NCBI GenBank assembly: GCA_964617245.1
Contig: CAZTWF010000069.1
Location: 1-8,276, forward strand
Direction of reading: 5' to 3'
DNA from: WYZ-LMO11 sp964617245
GTDB taxonomy: Archaea; Thermoproteota; Methanomethylicia; Methanomethylicales; Methanomethylicaceae
DNA length: 8,276 nt
The translations under genes were made by a program, and so were the position numbers. Every line of letters begins with the position of its first letter. The stretch's first letter is position 1. Below are positions 7,332 to 8,276 of the stretch, one piece after another. Under the pieces are notes generated by a model. It worked only from the letters and a program-made list of their open reading frames with translations, was not told the DNA's origin and did no database searches.

Positions 7332-8254
7332 TGAATTTTAAAACCATTATCTATTTCTACTAGCCATCCATTATATTTTTTTAATGTATTATTAGCTTTA
7401 TTATAATCATCAAATAATGCTATAATTACTCCTCCTAATCCTGCACCTGAAATTTTTGCTCCTAAGGCTCCATTACTAATTAAATCCTTAACAATATTAT
7501 CTATTATTGGTAAACTTACTTCATATAAATTACTTAATAGAAAATGTTGATAATTCATAATTTCTCCTATAATTGCTAATTTTCCTTTTTCAATAATTTT
7601 CTTAGCTTTATTATATTCTATTTCTAATATATTCATAATTTCTTCAATAGAATATTTTTCATTTTTTATTATTTTTAAAGCAAGTAAAGTAGATCTATGA
7701 GCTTTTAAAGTATAAAGAATTCTATTTTTTATTTTTCCATTAAGTTTTTCAATATATGGATGAATTTTTTCCCATTCTGAAATTCCAATTCTTTTCAAAC
7801 CTTCATTTATTTCTTCTTGTCTTATTTTAAGTATATCTGAGGCTTTTCTTCTTATTTTACTATCAATAACAATAAAATATCCTCCAAAAGGTTTTAAAAT
7901 TTCTATATCATATGGTGGTTTTGTATTTATATATAATATATTACCAAAAGCTGAAGTATATTGATCAAGTCTACCACATGGAATATTCATAATATCATGT
8001 TCTGCAATATAAGAAAATTCTGCAATTTCCTTTAAATTAAGACCTAAATTGAAAAAATCATTTAATCCTCCAATAATTGATACTAATAATGCTCCACTAC
8101 TTCCTAATCCAGCTCCAATAGGAATTTGACTATTAATTCTTATTTCAACTCCTTTAATATTATATCCAAATTTTTTTAATGTAATTAAAGCTGCACGAAT
8201 ATAATTTCCAAACCATTCTTTTTTATCAATAAGTTTTATATCATTTATATTAAT
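7328..8254 (-). CDS. Galactokinase-like GHMP kinase (5' partial)
   Basis: GHMP-family small-molecule kinase, read leftward; the frame runs into the contig edge, so the first 50-70 residues, including the expected GRVNLIGEH-type motif, are missing. The visible part is 308 residues. It shows EWFGNYIRAAL (13-23), the ATP loop IPIGAGLGSSGALL (44-57), AEHDIMNIPCGRLDQYTSAFG (84-104, in two blocks AEHDI and PCGRLDQ) with the likely catalytic Asp97, IDSKIRR (130-136), and the C-terminal motif GAKISGAGLGG (265-275). The spacing and PCGxxDQ resemble galactokinase, while GLGSS instead of GLSSS resembles mevalonate kinase. The substrate may be galactose, another sugar or an isoprenoid precursor; I cannot decide. 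The ATG at 7990 is internal, since the ATP-binding loop lies upstream of it. It has no clear link to the his operon, being convergent and sharing only the stop tetranucleotide. Confidence 0.82.
   Translation of the reverse strand: MNINDIKLIDKKEWFGNYIRAALITLKKFGYNIKGVEIRINSQIPIGAGLGSSGALLVSIIGGLNDFFNLGLNLKEIAEFSYIAEHDIMNIPCGRLDQYTSAFGNILYINTKPPYDIEILKPFGGYFIVIDSKIRRKASDILKIRQEEINEGLKRIGISEWEKIHPYIEKLNGKIKNRILYTLKAHRSTLLALKIIKNEKYSIEEIMNILEIEYNKAKKIIEKGKLAIIGEIMNYQHFLLSNLYEVSLPIIDNIVKDLISNGALGAKISGAGLGGVIIALFDDYNKANNTLKKYNGWLVEIDNGFKIH
7376..7382 (+). terminator. Possible oligo-T terminator of the his operon
   Basis: A run of seven T on the + strand begins 45 bases after the exporter stop, within the 3' end of the opposite-strand kinase gene. 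Archaeal RNA polymerase often stops at such runs without a hairpin. The DNA is so AT-rich that similar runs occur inside genes, so support is weak. Confidence 0.2.
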
Positions 8255-8276
8255 AGATCGGAAGAGCGTCGTGTAG
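8255..8276. other. Illumina TruSeq adapter remnant (not genomic)
   Basis: The final 22 bases begin AGATCGGAAGAGC and end GTCGTGTAG, matching from memory the start of the standard TruSeq adapter read at the 3' end of short inserts. They are about 55% G+C against about a quarter for the rest. This segment should be trimmed, and codons read across it are meaningless. Confidence 0.96.

Noticed and set aside
7988..7990. ATG (minus strand) as the start of the GHMP kinase
   Set aside because: The essential ATP-binding loop is encoded upstream of it at about 8085-8125, in the same open frame.
8255..8276. Extension of the kinase reading frame to the last base
   Set aside because: The frame stays open by chance, but the DNA is adapter sequence.

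Overview
The window is a very AT-rich piece of a prokaryotic genome (about a quarter G+C by eye; Arg is nearly always AGA, Ile often ATA). It holds an almost complete histidine biosynthesis operon on the + strand, a LysE-type exporter attached to the operon's end, and, on the opposite strand, a galactokinase-like GHMP kinase cut off by the right edge. The left edge lies inside hisZ. The last 22 bases (8255-8276) match the start of an Illumina TruSeq adapter and are not genomic, so this is a sequencing contig, probably from a metagenome, whose real end is 8254.

Region by region: 2-571 hisZ (5' partial); 540-1187 hisG (short form); 1168-2388 hisD (GTG start); 2372-3445 hisC; a 35-base gap, the only one above 4 bases between his genes; 3481-4059 hisB; 4056-4658 hisH; 4652-5368 hisA (TTG start); 5358-6113 hisF; 6118-6738 hisIE fusion; 6735-7331 LysE-family exporter. 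The GHMP kinase runs from 8254 down to 7328 on the minus strand. It meets the exporter tail to tail, and the two genes share a TTAA that gives both stop codons. No stretch over 300 bases lacks a gene. I see no tRNA, rRNA, CRISPR array or insertion sequence.

Together the genes cover the pathway from PRPP + ATP to histidine: HisZ/HisG (step 1), HisIE (2 and 3), HisA (4), HisH/HisF (5), HisB (6), HisC (7), HisD (9 and 10). The one enzyme not seen is histidinol-phosphate phosphatase (step 8). Nearly every junction is an overlap, so co-transcription and translational coupling are likely.

Lineage: ribosome-binding sites of the GGTG/GGTGA kind, the Pyrococcus-like short loop in HisB and the style of the LysE protein suggest an archaeon, possibly Thermoproteota. 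The gene order hisZ-G-D-C-B-H-A-F-IE and the HisG-short/HisZ pair are equally familiar from low-GC Firmicutes. I lean to an archaeon with moderate confidence only. I found no unknown multi-gene system. The most notable points are the adapter end, unusual residues in the catalytic loop of both HisA and HisF, and the exporter coupled to the operon.
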